From assembly GCF_013267355.1 (NCBI RefSeq), contig NZ_CP053985.1:3968001-4032000 (forward strand): DNA of 64,000 nt, in the 5' to 3' direction. Both the position numbers and the translations under genes were made by a program. This document shows, piece by piece, positions 7,086 to 15,838 of the stretch (positions are counted from its first letter, which is position 1; every line of letters starts with the position of its first letter). This DNA comes from Achromobacter pestifer. GTDB taxonomy: Bacteria > Pseudomonadota > Gammaproteobacteria > Burkholderiales > Burkholderiaceae_B. The notes under the pieces are model-generated. The model made no database searches, was not told the DNA's origin, and saw only the letters and a list, made by a program, of their open reading frames with translations.

Positions 7086-9674
7086 ATGTATAGCCTGACC
7101 CGACTGTGGCGCGTGCATGATTTCTCGACAACGCCGTCCGTGCCCGCGGGCCCGCCGGGCCGTCTTTCACGCCTTGCTCTCGCTCTGGCCGTGGCCGGCA
7201 TGGCTGCCGGCGCGAGCCTGATGCCCATCGGCGCGGCGCAGGCCCAAGCGCAGGGACAGACCCCGACGCAAACGGCGCCCGCCCAATCCGACGCCCAGGA
7301 GGAGGCGGCGCGCTCCTTGCAATGGCCGCGCAGCTTCGAGGGCGCCGACGGTACGCGGGTGGAACTCTATCAACCGCAGATCGATACCTGGACCGCCGAC
7401 CGTATTTCGGGCCGCATGGCGGTCGCGGTTGGCGCGGCCAAGGGCAATCCGACTTATGGCGTGGCCGAATTTTCCGCCCGGGCCGAGGTCAACAAGCCGG
7501 CGGGCCTGGTGCATCTGTCGGACATCCGGATCGAGCGCGTGCAGGTGCCTACCTCACCTGAGGCCGCCGCCAAGCTGCGCAGCCAGCTCGAAGCCCGCCT
7601 GCCTGCCAAGGGTGTGGTCACGCGGCTTGATGCGCTGCAACTGAGCTACACGCTGTCCCAGAACAACCCGGCCACCAAGACCGTCCCGGTCGACAACGCG
7701 CCGCCGCGCATCATCTACCGCACGGTGCCCACGGTGCTGGTGCTGATCGACGGCGGACCCGTCCTGGCCGAGGTGCCGGACGCGGCGGGCTGGCGCCGGG
7801 TGGTCAACACGCGCGCGCTGATGCTGGCCAATGGCGCCGGCCGCTATTTCCTGCAGGCGGCCGGCCATTGGTACGAAGCGGCCAGCGCCACCGGACCGTG
7901 GACGGACCTGCCGCAGCCGCCTGCCGCATTGCTGGCCGCTGCCGAGGCGGCGCGCCGCAAGGCCGCGCCCGATCCCTTGCTGCCGCATGGCGGCAAGCCG
8001 CCGCACCGAGCGCCCGCCATCGCGGTGTCCACCGCGCCGGCGGAGTTGCTGGTGACCGTGGGCCAGCCCGAAATGCGGCCCGTGCCGGGAACCTCGTTGC
8101 TGTCGGTGGCCAATGCCGATCACGCCCTGTTCATGAATCCCGGCGACAACCGCTACTACCTGCTGGTGTCCGGCCGCTGGTTCCGCGGCGCCAGCCTGGA
8201 CGGCCCCTGGTCCTACGTGCCGGGCAAGCAGCTGCCGCGCGACTTCGCCCGGATTCCGGCCAAGGATCCGCAGTCTGGCGTGCTGGCCTCGGTGCCGGGC
8301 ACGCCGCAGGCCAAGGAGGCGCTCATCGCCTCCACCATCCCGCAGACCGCCACGGTGTCGCGCAGCGCGGCGAAACTGCAGGTCGAGTATGCCGGCGGCT
8401 CGCCGACGCTGCGGCCGATAGAGGGCACGGCGCTGTACTACGCCGCCAATTCGCAGGTACCAGTGATCCAGGCCGAAGGCCGCTACTACGCCTTGTCGCG
8501 CGCGGTATGGTTCGTGTCGGATTCGCCGCGGGGCCCATGGCGCGTGGCCGACCATGTGCCGGCGGTCATCTACGCCATACCCGTCAGTTCGCCGTTGCAC
8601 TACGTGACCTACGTGCAGGTGTACGGCTCCACCGCGCAGAGCGTGGTGTTCGGCTACACCCCGGGTTACATGGGCGTGGTCGCCAGCCCGGATGGCACCG
8701 TGGTGTACGGTACGGGCTACGCGTACCCGCCCGTCATCGTGCAGGACACCTGGGTCGGCTATCCGCCCAGTTATGGCTACGACGCGGCTTTCGCCACCGC
8801 GACCGGCTTTGCCTTCGGCTTCGTCGCGGGCGAGACCTGGGGGGGCGCCGCGCCCTATTGGGGGCCTTATTGGGGCGCGCCCTACTGGGGAGGCGTCAAC
8901 GTCAACCAGGTCGACGTCTACGGCGCCTGGGGCGGTTCCGGCGTGGTCACGCACGCCGCCGGCTGGAATGGCTGGACCGGCACGGAATGGCAGGGCACCC
9001 ATGCCGAGGGCTACAACCCGCAGACCGGCGCAGCCTTCGAAGGCACGCGCGGCGCGGCCTACAACGAGTACACCGGCAATGCGGCCGCCGGGCGGCGCGA
9101 CGCCTATACCAATCCGACGACGGGTGCCTCCGGCGCCGGCCGGGCGGGCGTGGTCGCCAATGATGACGGCCAATGGGCGGCGGGCCGCCAGGATGCGCGC
9201 ACGAATACGAACACGGGCCGCACGACCGTCTCGTCCGCCACGGCGACCGGCACGGCCGGCGACGGCGTCAGCAGCGTGGACAGGCGCGGCGCCACGTACG
9301 ACCGCAACACGAACAGCGGCATGGCGTGGAACAACGGCAACGTATACGCCGATCACAACGGCAATGTCTACGAGCACAATGACAACGGCTGGCAGCAGCA
9401 CACCAGTTCCGGATGGCAGCCGGTGCAGCCCAGCGCCCAGGCTAGCGGCAACTACCTGAACGGCCAGCGCCAGGCGCGCGACTATTCCGGCGACCGCATG
9501 GGCGGCACGGAGAGTGGCGGCTGGCAGGATCGTGGCATGCAGGGTGAAGGCTGGCGCGACCGCGGCGGCATGGGCGGCGCGGAAGGCGGCGGCTGGCAGG
9601 GGCGCAGCATGGGCGGCCGCGGAGGCTGGGGCGGAGGCTTCGGTGGATTCCACGGCGGAGGGTTCCGCCGCTGA
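7086..9674 (+). CDS. Large exported repeat protein (862 aa), carbohydrate-binding-like, function unknown
   Basis: An extended N-terminus leads into a hydrophobic stretch (LALALAVAGMAAGASLMPIG) and an AQAQA cleavage region, so it is exported. The body holds three related modules, each with an aromatic G-R-Y-Y/F strand followed by W and GPW: about residues 252-275 (HWYEAASATGPW), 355-378 (RWFRGASLDGPW) and 465-488 (VWFVSDSPRGPW). Then comes a Tyr/Gly/Trp-rich segment, degenerate TG/GR-containing tandem units (about 650-720), an Asn/His-rich stretch and a Gly/Trp/Arg-rich tail ending GGFHGGGFRR. Proteins of this look are often annotated as family V/XII carbohydrate binding; that label is weak. 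No beta-barrel or anchor seen. Divergent from the sheath unit. Confidence 0.8.
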   Translation: MYSLTRLWRVHDFSTTPSVPAGPPGRLSRLALALAVAGMAAGASLMPIGAAQAQAQGQTPTQTAPAQSDAQEEAARSLQWPRSFEGADGTRVELYQPQIDTWTADRISGRMAVAVGAAKGNPTYGVAEFSARAEVNKPAGLVHLSDIRIERVQVPTSPEAAAKLRSQLEARLPAKGVVTRLDALQLSYTLSQNNPATKTVPVDNAPPRIIYRTVPTVLVLIDGGPVLAEVPDAAGWRRVVNTRALMLANGAGRYFLQAAGHWYEAASATGPWTDLPQPPAALLAAAEAARRKAAPDPLLPHGGKPPHRAPAIAVSTAPAELLVTVGQPEMRPVPGTSLLSVANADHALFMNPGDNRYYLLVSGRWFRGASLDGPWSYVPGKQLPRDFARIPAKDPQSGVLASVPGTPQAKEALIASTIPQTATVSRSAAKLQVEYAGGSPTLRPIEGTALYYAANSQVPVIQAEGRYYALSRAVWFVSDSPRGPWRVADHVPAVIYAIPVSSPLHYVTYVQVYGSTAQSVVFGYTPGYMGVVASPDGTVVYGTGYAYPPVIVQDTWVGYPPSYGYDAAFATATGFAFGFVAGETWGGAAPYWGPYWGAPYWGGVNVNQVDVYGAWGGSGVVTHAAGWNGWTGTEWQGTHAEGYNPQTGAAFEGTRGAAYNEYTGNAAAGRRDAYTNPTTGASGAGRAGVVANDDGQWAAGRQDARTNTNTGRTTVSSATATGTAGDGVSSVDRRGATYDRNTNSGMAWNNGNVYADHNGNVYEHNDNGWQQHTSSGWQPVQPSAQASGNYLNGQRQARDYSGDRMGGTESGGWQDRGMQGEGWRDRGGMGGAEGGGWQGRSMGGRGGWGGGFGGFHGGGFRR

Positions 9675-9678
9675 GCGT

Positions 9679-9720
9679 GGCGCCGCCCCGCCGGGCGGTC
9701 CGGAGGGGCACGGCGCCTTT
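9679..9720 (+). terminator. Possible terminator after the exported protein gene
   Basis: Interrupted GC-rich hairpin starting 5 bases after the stop: left arm GGCGCCG at 9679-9685 followed by CCCC, right arm GGGG at 9705-9708 followed by CGGCGCC at 9711-9717, then only TTT. The weak T-run lowers confidence. Confidence 0.4.
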
Positions 9721-9809
9721 GCGGGCCGGCCCTCGCATCCGGGCGCATTTGCGCGGCCCTGCCGCCGCGGACTAGACTGGCCGCTTTCCCTCCTTTCACG
9801 CACTTCGCC

Positions 9810-10418
9810 ATGGCGCTGCATAGCTGGCTCATCTACCTGGTCGCGGTCATCGGGCTGTCGATAACCCCGGGGCCGAACACGCTGCTTGCGCTGACGCACG
9901 GCGCCTTGCATGGACATCGCAAGGCGCTGTGCACCATCGCCGGCGGCGCGGTGGGTTTCGTCGCGCTGATCGCCTTGTCGATGCTGGGCATCAGCGCCTT
10001 GCTCAAGGCCTGGGGGCCGGCGCTGACGGTATTGAAGTGGGCGGGCGGGGCCTATCTGATCTGGCTCGGCATCCAGCTCTGGCGCGCGCCGGGCGTGCAA
10101 TTGCAGCCCGCCCCGGACATGCCGCGCATCCGCGGCATGCGCATGTTCAGCCAGGGTCTCCTGTCGGCGATCTCCAATCCCAAGGCGCTGCTGTTCTACG
10201 GCGCCTTCCTGCCGCAGTTCATCGATCCGGCCCGCAGCCTGTATACGCAGTTCGCAATCATGGCGGGGACCTTCGTGGTGGTGGAGTTCCTGGTCGAGTA
10301 CGTGCTGGCGCGGCTGGCGCATCGCGTGCGCCCCTGGCTGGAGCGCGCCGGCCGGCGCTTCAACAAGGTGTGCGGCGGCTTGTTTGCCGCCATGGGCGCG
10401 GCGCTGCCGGGGTCTTGA
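9810..10418 (+). CDS. LysE/RhtB-family amino-acid exporter
   Basis: This 202-residue inner-membrane protein has about six hydrophobic segments. Family marks are the N-terminal ITPGPNTLLALTHGALHG (the conserved TPGP), a glycine-rich second helix (GGAVGFVALIALSMLG), LKWAGGAYLIWLGIQLWR, and NPKALLFYGAFLPQFI after the cytoplasmic loop. LysE/RhtB proteins export amino acids or their derivatives by proton antiport; the substrate cannot be told from sequence. It stands alone, 135 bases after the exported protein gene, and no LysR/Lrp regulator adjoins it. Confidence 0.88.
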   Translation: MALHSWLIYLVAVIGLSITPGPNTLLALTHGALHGHRKALCTIAGGAVGFVALIALSMLGISALLKAWGPALTVLKWAGGAYLIWLGIQLWRAPGVQLQPAPDMPRIRGMRMFSQGLLSAISNPKALLFYGAFLPQFIDPARSLYTQFAIMAGTFVVVEFLVEYVLARLAHRVRPWLERAGRRFNKVCGGLFAAMGAALPGS

Positions 10419-10713
10419 TCGCCGGCTGCCTGCTGCCAGGCCGACTGCCGTCTCGGGTCGCGCACGATCGGTTTCCATCGGCCCGCGCGGCCAAGTCCAT
10501 GCCTCCCGTCAGCCTGAGCGAGGGCGAGCGCCTCGATCAGCGAATTCCGGGGGTATCGATCAGCTGAGTTTTTCGCATGTTGGACCGTTCACAGCCCACT
10601 TGGCCTGGATGCGGGAGGTATCGTTGGATACTATTCCCGGCTGACAAATGCTATTCGGCAGAGTTCAAGAAAACTAGCTGTTCAAAGCATCGTCCGCAAG
10701 GGCGGGAGGCAAA
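10419..10713. other. Intergenic region before the dehydrogenase pair
   Basis: Just under 300 bases. I see no gene. A short hairpin GTATC-GTTG-GATAC lies near 10618-10631 and a GGGAGGC ribosome-binding site precedes the GTG at 10714. No convincing promoter. Confidence 0.35.
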
Positions 10714-11601
10714 GTGAGCGTAGCGTTTCGGCAGGTCGGGTTTATCGGACTGGGCGTCATGGGCCAGCATATGTGCCGCAATCTGTGCCGCAAGGCTGCG
10801 CTGCCCGTCCATGTTCATGACATCAACAAACAGGCGATGGAACAGGCGCTGGAAGACGGTGCGGTGGCGCACACGTCCGTCCGTGATCTGGCCGCGCATG
10901 CCGAGGTGGTCTTCCTGTCCCTGCCCAGCATCGACCATGTCGAGCAGGTCTGCCTGGGGGACGGCGGTCTGCTGTCCGGCGAACGCAGGCCGCGCCTGAT
11001 AGTGGATACCAGCACGAGCGACGTAGCCCGTACGCGGGCCCTGGCAGCCCGGCTCGCCGAACAGGATGTGCGGTTCCTGGATGCGCCCGTGGCGCGCATG
11101 CCCGAAGCGGCGCGCGACGGCACCTTGCTGATCATGGTCGGAGGAGCGCCGGAAGATCTCGATGCCGCGCGGCCGCTGCTGGATTGCATGGGCAGCGACG
11201 TGGTGCATTGCGGCGGCACCGGATGCGGGCAGATCGTCAAGATCGCCAACAACATGGTGTTGATGATGAATGTGGCCGTGTTGGCCGAGACCTTGCTCAT
11301 CTGCGAGCGTGCCGGCATAGACGGCGGGCAGCTGCTGAACGTACTGGCCACTGGATCCGCAGCCAGCCAGGCGCTGAACGTCGTTGGCATCCGTGCCCTG
11401 GCGCCGCGCGAATTCTCGCAGGGCCGGTTCTCCACCGCTTATGCGCTCAAGGACGTATCGCTGGCCGCGTCGCTGGCGGAAGCGTCGGGCGTTGACGCCG
11501 CGATTCTTGCGCGCACGCGCGACTTGCTGCAAAGCGCGGTGGCGCAAGGCGACGGGCAGGTCTATTTTCCGGTCCTGATCAATCAGATCGCGACGACCTG
11601 A
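10714..11601 (+). CDS. NAD(P)-dependent beta-hydroxyacid dehydrogenase (3-hydroxyisobutyrate dehydrogenase family)
   Basis: This 295-residue oxidoreductase starts at GTG with RBS GGGAGGC. The N-terminal Rossmann motif GFIGLGVMGQHMCRNL, a DAPVARMPEAARDGTL substrate loop, and GTGCGQIVKIANNM with the catalytic lysine place it in the 3-hydroxyisobutyrate / tartronate-semialdehyde reductase family. It would oxidise a short 3-hydroxy acid to a semialdehyde. The next gene encodes an aldehyde dehydrogenase, so the pair could convert a hydroxy acid to a dicarboxylate or acyl product. The exact substrate is not determined. Confidence 0.87.
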   Translation: MSVAFRQVGFIGLGVMGQHMCRNLCRKAALPVHVHDINKQAMEQALEDGAVAHTSVRDLAAHAEVVFLSLPSIDHVEQVCLGDGGLLSGERRPRLIVDTSTSDVARTRALAARLAEQDVRFLDAPVARMPEAARDGTLLIMVGGAPEDLDAARPLLDCMGSDVVHCGGTGCGQIVKIANNMVLMMNVAVLAETLLICERAGIDGGQLLNVLATGSAASQALNVVGIRALAPREFSQGRFSTAYALKDVSLAASLAEASGVDAAILARTRDLLQSAVAQGDGQVYFPVLINQIATT

Positions 11602-11615
11602 CGCTGCCGCCAGAA

Positions 11616-11633
11616 AGCGTGCAAAAGCACGCT
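11616..11633 (+). other. Small hairpin between the two dehydrogenase genes
   Basis: Perfect 7-bp stem AGCGTGC / GCACGCT with an AAAA loop, 14 bases after the stop of the 3-hydroxyacid dehydrogenase. There is no T-run, so it is more likely an mRNA-stabilising or processing element than a terminator. Confidence 0.3.
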
Positions 11634-11770
11634 CCAGAACCAGGAATATTGCAAGCAGAGCCAGTCCAAACTCTGGGCCGACGTGATCGCGCGCGCCGGT
11701 ATCAGTCAGCAGGACCACCGAATGCATCCGCGCCGCGATGTGCGGGGAGCAAGCAGAGGAGACCATAATC

Positions 11771-13216
11771 ATGTCGAAGCACGCCATGGAATATCCGCGG
11801 CTGGCGCTGTACATCAACGGCGAATGGCTGGAAGGGGCGGGGCGAGCGCAAAGCGATGTCGTCGATCCCGCGACGGAATCGTCGCTGGGTGCGCTACCCC
11901 ATGCCACCGATGCCGACGTCGACGCCGCCCTGTGGGCTGCCGACGCCGCGTTTCCCGCCTGGCGCCGCACTGCGCCGATGCAGCGCGCGGCGTTTCTGCG
12001 CAATGCGGCGCAATTGCTGCGTGAGCGCGCGGAGGCGCTCAGTTGGATTATTACCCGCGAACAGGGCAAGCCGCTGACGGAGTCCCGGGTTGAAGTGGAA
12101 AAGGCGGCGGAGTTGTTCGATTGGTCGGCCGAGGAGAGTCGCCGCATCTATGGCCGCATCATCCCCGCGCGAGTACCGCGCATGCGGCAGATGGTCATTC
12201 CTGAGCCCATTGGTCCCGTGGCGGCATTTTCAGGGTGGAACGCGCCGGCGATCACACCTAGTCGAAAAATTGCCAGCGCGCTTGCGGCCGGCTGCACGGT
12301 GGTGATCAAGCCGGCGGAGGAAACGCCCGCCACGGCCCTGTTCCTGGCCCAGGTGCTGCATGATAGCGGCTTGCCCGCCGGCGTGCTCAACATGGTGTTC
12401 GGCGATCCGGGCAGGGTGTCTGACCGGATTATCCAATCGCCGGTGATCCGCGCCGTGACCTTCACTGGGTCGACCGAGATCGGCACGAAGGTGGGCCTGA
12501 TGGCGGCTGCGGGCCTCAAGCGCAGCGTGTTGGAGCTGGGCGGCCATGCGCCTGTGCTGGTGTTCGGGGACGTGGATCCCGAAGCCGCGGCCCACACCCT
12601 GATCCAGGCCAAGTTGCGCAATGCCGGACAGATCTGCGTCTCGCCAACGCGCATGATCGTTCATGAATCCATTGCCGAGCCGTTTGCGCGGAGCCTGGCC
12701 GATCACGCGCGCCGCTGGCGCGTCGGTCCCGGGCTGGAAGAGGGTGTGCAGATGGGGCCGCTGGCCAACGTGCGCAGGCTCGAGGCCATCCAGTCCATGG
12801 TGGAGGATTGCCGCGAGCGCGGCGGCCGGATACTGGCGGGCGGCGAGCGCATCGGCGACCGGGGCTACTTCTTTCAGCCCACCGTTGTGCAAGGTTACGA
12901 CGATACGTGGCGCGCCGCGAACGTGGAGCCCTTCGGGCCCCTGGCCATCCTCGGTACCTTCTCGACTTTCGATCAAGCCATCGCCGAGGCGAACCGGCTG
13001 CCATTCGGCCTGGCGGCCTACGTGTTCACCAAGCAAGCGGACACGATTGCCGATGCGACGGACGCCATTGAAAGCGGAGCGGTCTGCGTGAACCACTGCC
13101 AGCATTCGCTTGCCGAGACGCCGTTCGGCGGCATCAAGCAAAGCGGGCTGGGCAAGGAAGGGGGCGTGGAAGGCCTGTCCGAGTTCACGCAGTTCAAGTA
13201 TGTGGCACAGTGTTGA
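11771..13216 (+). CDS. NAD(P)-dependent aldehyde dehydrogenase (semialdehyde dehydrogenase type)
   Basis: This 481-residue aldehyde dehydrogenase superfamily member has catalytic Glu255 in ELGGHAP and the nucleophile Cys289 in GQICVSPTR, the nucleotide-site FTGSTEIG, and C-terminal PFGGIKQSGLGKEGG. The overall pattern is closest to succinate/glutarate-semialdehyde dehydrogenases. ATG 11771 is preceded by AGAGGAG; an upstream in-frame GTG (11738) gives an unlikely extension. It probably acts on the product of the preceding 3-hydroxyacid dehydrogenase. It ends facing the IclR gene. Confidence 0.9.
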   Translation: MSKHAMEYPRLALYINGEWLEGAGRAQSDVVDPATESSLGALPHATDADVDAALWAADAAFPAWRRTAPMQRAAFLRNAAQLLRERAEALSWIITREQGKPLTESRVEVEKAAELFDWSAEESRRIYGRIIPARVPRMRQMVIPEPIGPVAAFSGWNAPAITPSRKIASALAAGCTVVIKPAEETPATALFLAQVLHDSGLPAGVLNMVFGDPGRVSDRIIQSPVIRAVTFTGSTEIGTKVGLMAAAGLKRSVLELGGHAPVLVFGDVDPEAAAHTLIQAKLRNAGQICVSPTRMIVHESIAEPFARSLADHARRWRVGPGLEEGVQMGPLANVRRLEAIQSMVEDCRERGGRILAGGERIGDRGYFFQPTVVQGYDDTWRAANVEPFGPLAILGTFSTFDQAIAEANRLPFGLAAYVFTKQADTIADATDAIESGAVCVNHCQHSLAETPFGGIKQSGLGKEGGVEGLSEFTQFKYVAQC

Positions 13217-13282
13217 ACCGATCCGCCGCGCTAGCCAGGCAGCCACATGCCGGCTTGCGCGGCGGCGCTGCCAGGGGCAGGC

Positions 13283-14077
13283 CTACTTGCCCGGGTCGCG
13301 CTCCAGCCTGGCCTGGATTTCCTGGACTGCGTTTTTCAGGACCTTGACCTTCGCGTCCAGCGGCGTGTCGTTAAGCCGATGCTTCAGGGCGGAAATGCTC
13401 AGGGCGCCGACAGGCCGTCCCGTCGCGCCCAGGATGGGCATGGCAAGAGCGCGCACGTCCTCGACTTCCAGCACGTCATTCAGCAGATGGCCATCTTGAC
13501 GGGCCCGGCCGATGCGTTGCCACATGCCGTCCAGATTGAAGTTCGGGAACTGCTGCATCGTCCGTTCGCGATTGGCGAGCCAGATGCGTTCGATCTCGTC
13601 GTCGGGCAGCGCGCTGAGGTAAGCCTGTGCGCTGGCGCCGATGTTAAGCGGGCGACGGCGGCCGACGTCCAGGACGAAGACCTTGATGGGGTAGGCGCCC
13701 TCGGCTCTTGCGATGCACACGCCATCCAGGCCTGACCGGATGGTGAGGAAGACGGTGTCGCCAGTCTCATGGGCGACACGCTGCAGATACGGTTGGCAGA
13801 TGTCGCGCAGGTCGTGAGGAGGCGACGCGGCCACGCCCATTTCGTAGACAAGACCACCCAGGAAATAGCGCTTGGACTTCTCGTCCTGACGGATGAAACC
13901 TTCCGCGACGAGCGCCTGGAGGATGCGGTGGGTGGTCGGGCGGGTGAGGCCCACGCCCTGGTAGAGATCGACCAGGCGCATGCCGGTGCGCTGGTGGGTC
14001 GTGATGAGGCGCAGCAGCGTTGCGCAGCGATGGATGGTCTGGGTGCCGCTCTTGCCGATTTCCTGATCGTCGCTCAT
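13283..14077 (-). CDS. IclR-family transcriptional regulator
   Basis: This 264-residue protein has an N-terminal winged helix (SGTQTIHRCATLLRLI, then VGLTRPTTHRILQALVAEGF) followed by the IclR effector domain (HETGDTVFLTIRSGLDGVC, then the GRRRPLNIGASAQAYLSALP loop). IclR proteins bind small aromatic or aliphatic acids. It is divergent from the thiolase-like gene at 14193. Two copies of a TAGGTCCA-type box lie in the shared intergenic region and a third lies upstream of the Bug receptor at 24043, so it probably controls the whole 14-24 kb island. Confidence 0.9.
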   Translation of the reverse strand: MSDDQEIGKSGTQTIHRCATLLRLITTHQRTGMRLVDLYQGVGLTRPTTHRILQALVAEGFIRQDEKSKRYFLGGLVYEMGVAASPPHDLRDICQPYLQRVAHETGDTVFLTIRSGLDGVCIARAEGAYPIKVFVLDVGRRRPLNIGASAQAYLSALPDDEIERIWLANRERTMQQFPNFNLDGMWQRIGRARQDGHLLNDVLEVEDVRALAMPILGATGRPVGALSISALKHRLNDTPLDAKVKVLKNAVQEIQARLERDPGK

Positions 14078-14082
14078 TTAAT

Positions 14083-14100
14083 CTCGCTATGTGGACCTTT
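14083..14100 (-). promoter_or_regulatory. Putative IclR operator, box A
   Basis: Read on the minus strand this is AAAGGTCCACATAGCGAG. It lies 6 bases upstream of the IclR start and matches box C at 24186 at 14 of 18 positions. Box B lies about 80 bases away in opposite orientation. The assignment to IclR is an inference from position. Confidence 0.5.
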
Positions 14101-14164
14101 GATGTGGTCTTTCTAGGTCTTTCCAGATAATTTAGCTGGGGAGAGCTTATCTGACTCTTGATGG

Positions 14165-14183
14165 ATAGTCCACATATAGGGAG
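14165..14183 (+). promoter_or_regulatory. Putative IclR operator, box B
   Basis: ATAGTCCACATATAGGGAG, 10 bases upstream of the GTG of the thiolase-like gene. It is related to boxes A and C with a one-base deletion. A and B together form a widely spaced inverted pair in the divergent promoter. Confidence 0.45.
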
Positions 14184-14192
14184 ATTGGGACG

Positions 14193-15365
14193 GTGGCGGA
14201 TTTGAATGGAAAGGGCACTGCCGGAGTCGCGGCGATTGCCGGCGTGGGCCATACGGATTGGGTGGAAGACTATCGCCGGGTGCGCAATGGCGAAAAGCCG
14301 TTCGATTCCTACGGCTATGCGACCTTGGCGTTCAAGCGCGCCCTGGATGACGCGGGCTTGCGGCGCGAGGACATCGATGGCCTGATCGTCGGGCCGACGA
14401 CGGCCTATGAACGCATGGGCGAAGTGCTGAACATCGATCCGCGCTGGGGCGGACAGGCCGATGCCGTGCAGGCGGTGTTCCAGGCCGTGATGGCAATCAA
14501 GTCGGGATTGGCGGAAGTGGTGGCGCTGGTCTATGGCAATGACCAGCGCTCGGCCGCGGTGCAGTACGGCGGTCCGGAAGCGATGGGCGGCGGAGCCTTC
14601 CTGTCCTACGTCTATCACAGCCCCTGGGGGCTGACGTCGCAAGGCGCGCTCTATGCGCTGATGTTCCAGCGCTACAAGGAACTGTGGCAGGCCAGCGAAC
14701 GGGACCTGGGCCAGGTCGCGGTGGGCCAGCGCCAGTGGGCCAGCCTCAATCCGAACGCGATCATGCGCAAGCCGATCACGCTGGAGGACTACATGGCAGC
14801 CGACTATATCGCGCAACCGCTGCGTCTGAACGATTACTGCCTGATCAACGACGGCGGGGTGGCGCTCATAGTGATGGAGGCCAGCAGGGCGCGCAAGACC
14901 GCCGCCCAGCCTGTGTTCATCGAAGGGATGGGTCGGTCCGACCTGAACCACCACGCAACCAGCCTGGGGCCGCGCCTGATGGACTTCTATCGTCCGGCGC
15001 AGCAGCGCACCGCCGAGCAGGTGTACGCAGCGGCGGGGGTGGGTCCCAAGGATATCGATGCCTTGCTGGTGTATGACAGCTTCAGCCCGCACATCCTGTT
15101 CGCGTTGGAGGGCTTTGGATTTTGCGGGCAAGGAGAGGCAGGGCGCTTCATCGCCGAGCAGGGCATCGGGGTGGGCGGCAAGCTGCCGGTCAATACCAGC
15201 GGCGGGCATCTGTCGGAGTCCTACATGCAGGGCTGGAATCACCAAGTGGAGGCGGTGCGGCAGTTGCGCGGCGGCCTGGGAGAACGCCAGGTGCCGGATT
15301 GCCGCCATGTCCAGTACGTGTCGGACGTTGCCGGCAAGGCCATGTCCATCATCTACGGCCGATAA
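14193..15365 (+). CDS. Thiolase-like protein (SCP-x/Ltp family), DUF35 partner, island 2
   Basis: This 390-residue thiolase-fold protein starts at GTG (RBS GGGAG nearby). No cysteine occurs where the thiolase nucleophile should be (WGGQADAVQAVFQAVMAI). A Tyr in LLVYDSFSPH is kept, but the C-terminal HP motif of the other two copies is replaced by NTSGGHLSESYMQG, so this is a separate subfamily, closer to the Ltp type with a Tyr in that loop. The following gene is its DUF35 partner, 23 bases on. Probable retro-aldolase or acyl-CoA-binding role in the IclR-regulated pathway. It is transcribed divergently from IclR. Confidence 0.83.
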   Translation: MADLNGKGTAGVAAIAGVGHTDWVEDYRRVRNGEKPFDSYGYATLAFKRALDDAGLRREDIDGLIVGPTTAYERMGEVLNIDPRWGGQADAVQAVFQAVMAIKSGLAEVVALVYGNDQRSAAVQYGGPEAMGGGAFLSYVYHSPWGLTSQGALYALMFQRYKELWQASERDLGQVAVGQRQWASLNPNAIMRKPITLEDYMAADYIAQPLRLNDYCLINDGGVALIVMEASRARKTAAQPVFIEGMGRSDLNHHATSLGPRLMDFYRPAQQRTAEQVYAAAGVGPKDIDALLVYDSFSPHILFALEGFGFCGQGEAGRFIAEQGIGVGGKLPVNTSGGHLSESYMQGWNHQVEAVRQLRGGLGERQVPDCRHVQYVSDVAGKAMSIIYGR

Positions 15366-15388
15366 CCCAACCTGCAAGGAATCAAATC

Positions 15389-15784
15389 ATGAGCGCAACC
15401 CCCCGCCTGTATTCACCCTACGACGCGCCGATGTGGCAGAGCATCAACCAAGGACAGATGCGCCTGCAACGCTGCACGGACAACGGCGTGTTCCGCTATC
15501 CGCCCGGACCCGCCTGCCCGGAATCGCTGAGCCTGGACTACGAATGGGCGCCGATCTCGGGCAAGGCGAAAATCCTCTCCTGGACGGTGTTCCATCGCAA
15601 GTACCTGCCGGCCTATCCGGCGCCCCATGTCGTGGTCGCGGTGCAGTTGGAAGAAGGCCCGATCATGGTGTCGTACATGGACCATGGCGAGCTGGACGGC
15701 ATCAAGCTGGATGCCGAGGTGCGCATGGTCTATGCCGACCATCCCGACGGCTATCGGGTACCCAAGTTCACGCTGGCCGCTTGA
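15389..15784 (+). CDS. DUF35 OB-fold protein, partner of the thiolase-like protein
   Basis: The 131-residue protein starts at the ATG after a CAAGGA ribosome-binding site. The C-terminal OB-fold is clear (AKILSWTVFHRKYLPAYPAP, then VVVAVQLEEGPIMVSYM). The N-terminal zinc ribbon is degenerate: only Cys in LQRCTD and PACPE remain, with no paired CxxC motifs, unlike the copy at 31754. DUF35 proteins bind and channel acyl-CoA for thiolase-like aldolases. It ends 54 bases before the oppositely transcribed MmgE/PrpD gene. Confidence 0.83.
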   Translation: MSATPRLYSPYDAPMWQSINQGQMRLQRCTDNGVFRYPPGPACPESLSLDYEWAPISGKAKILSWTVFHRKYLPAYPAPHVVVAVQLEEGPIMVSYMDHGELDGIKLDAEVRMVYADHPDGYRVPKFTLAA

Positions 15785-15838
15785 GCGGTATAAGGCCGGC
15801 GGGGCGGGATGCCGCGCCGGCGTTCGATCGTGGGTTGT

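Noticed and set aside
7554..10478. A 974-codon open frame on the minus strand across the exported protein and LysE genes
   Set aside because: It is antisense to two clear genes, Arg/His/Ala-rich without any domain, and is explained by GC-rich codon bias.
13217..13282. CCGCCGCGC / GCGCGGCGG inverted repeat between the ALDH and IclR genes as a terminator
   Set aside because: The loop is about 26 bases and there is no T-run; such GC repeats arise easily in this composition.
13767..15377. A 536-codon minus-strand frame over the thiolase-like gene and IclR promoter
   Set aside because: Antisense to the thiolase-like gene and running into the IclR gene in the wrong frame; it includes the putative operators.
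15785..15838. GCCGGC-rich repeat between the DUF35 and MmgE genes as a terminator
   Set aside because: Imperfect stem and no T-run; not distinguishable from GC background.
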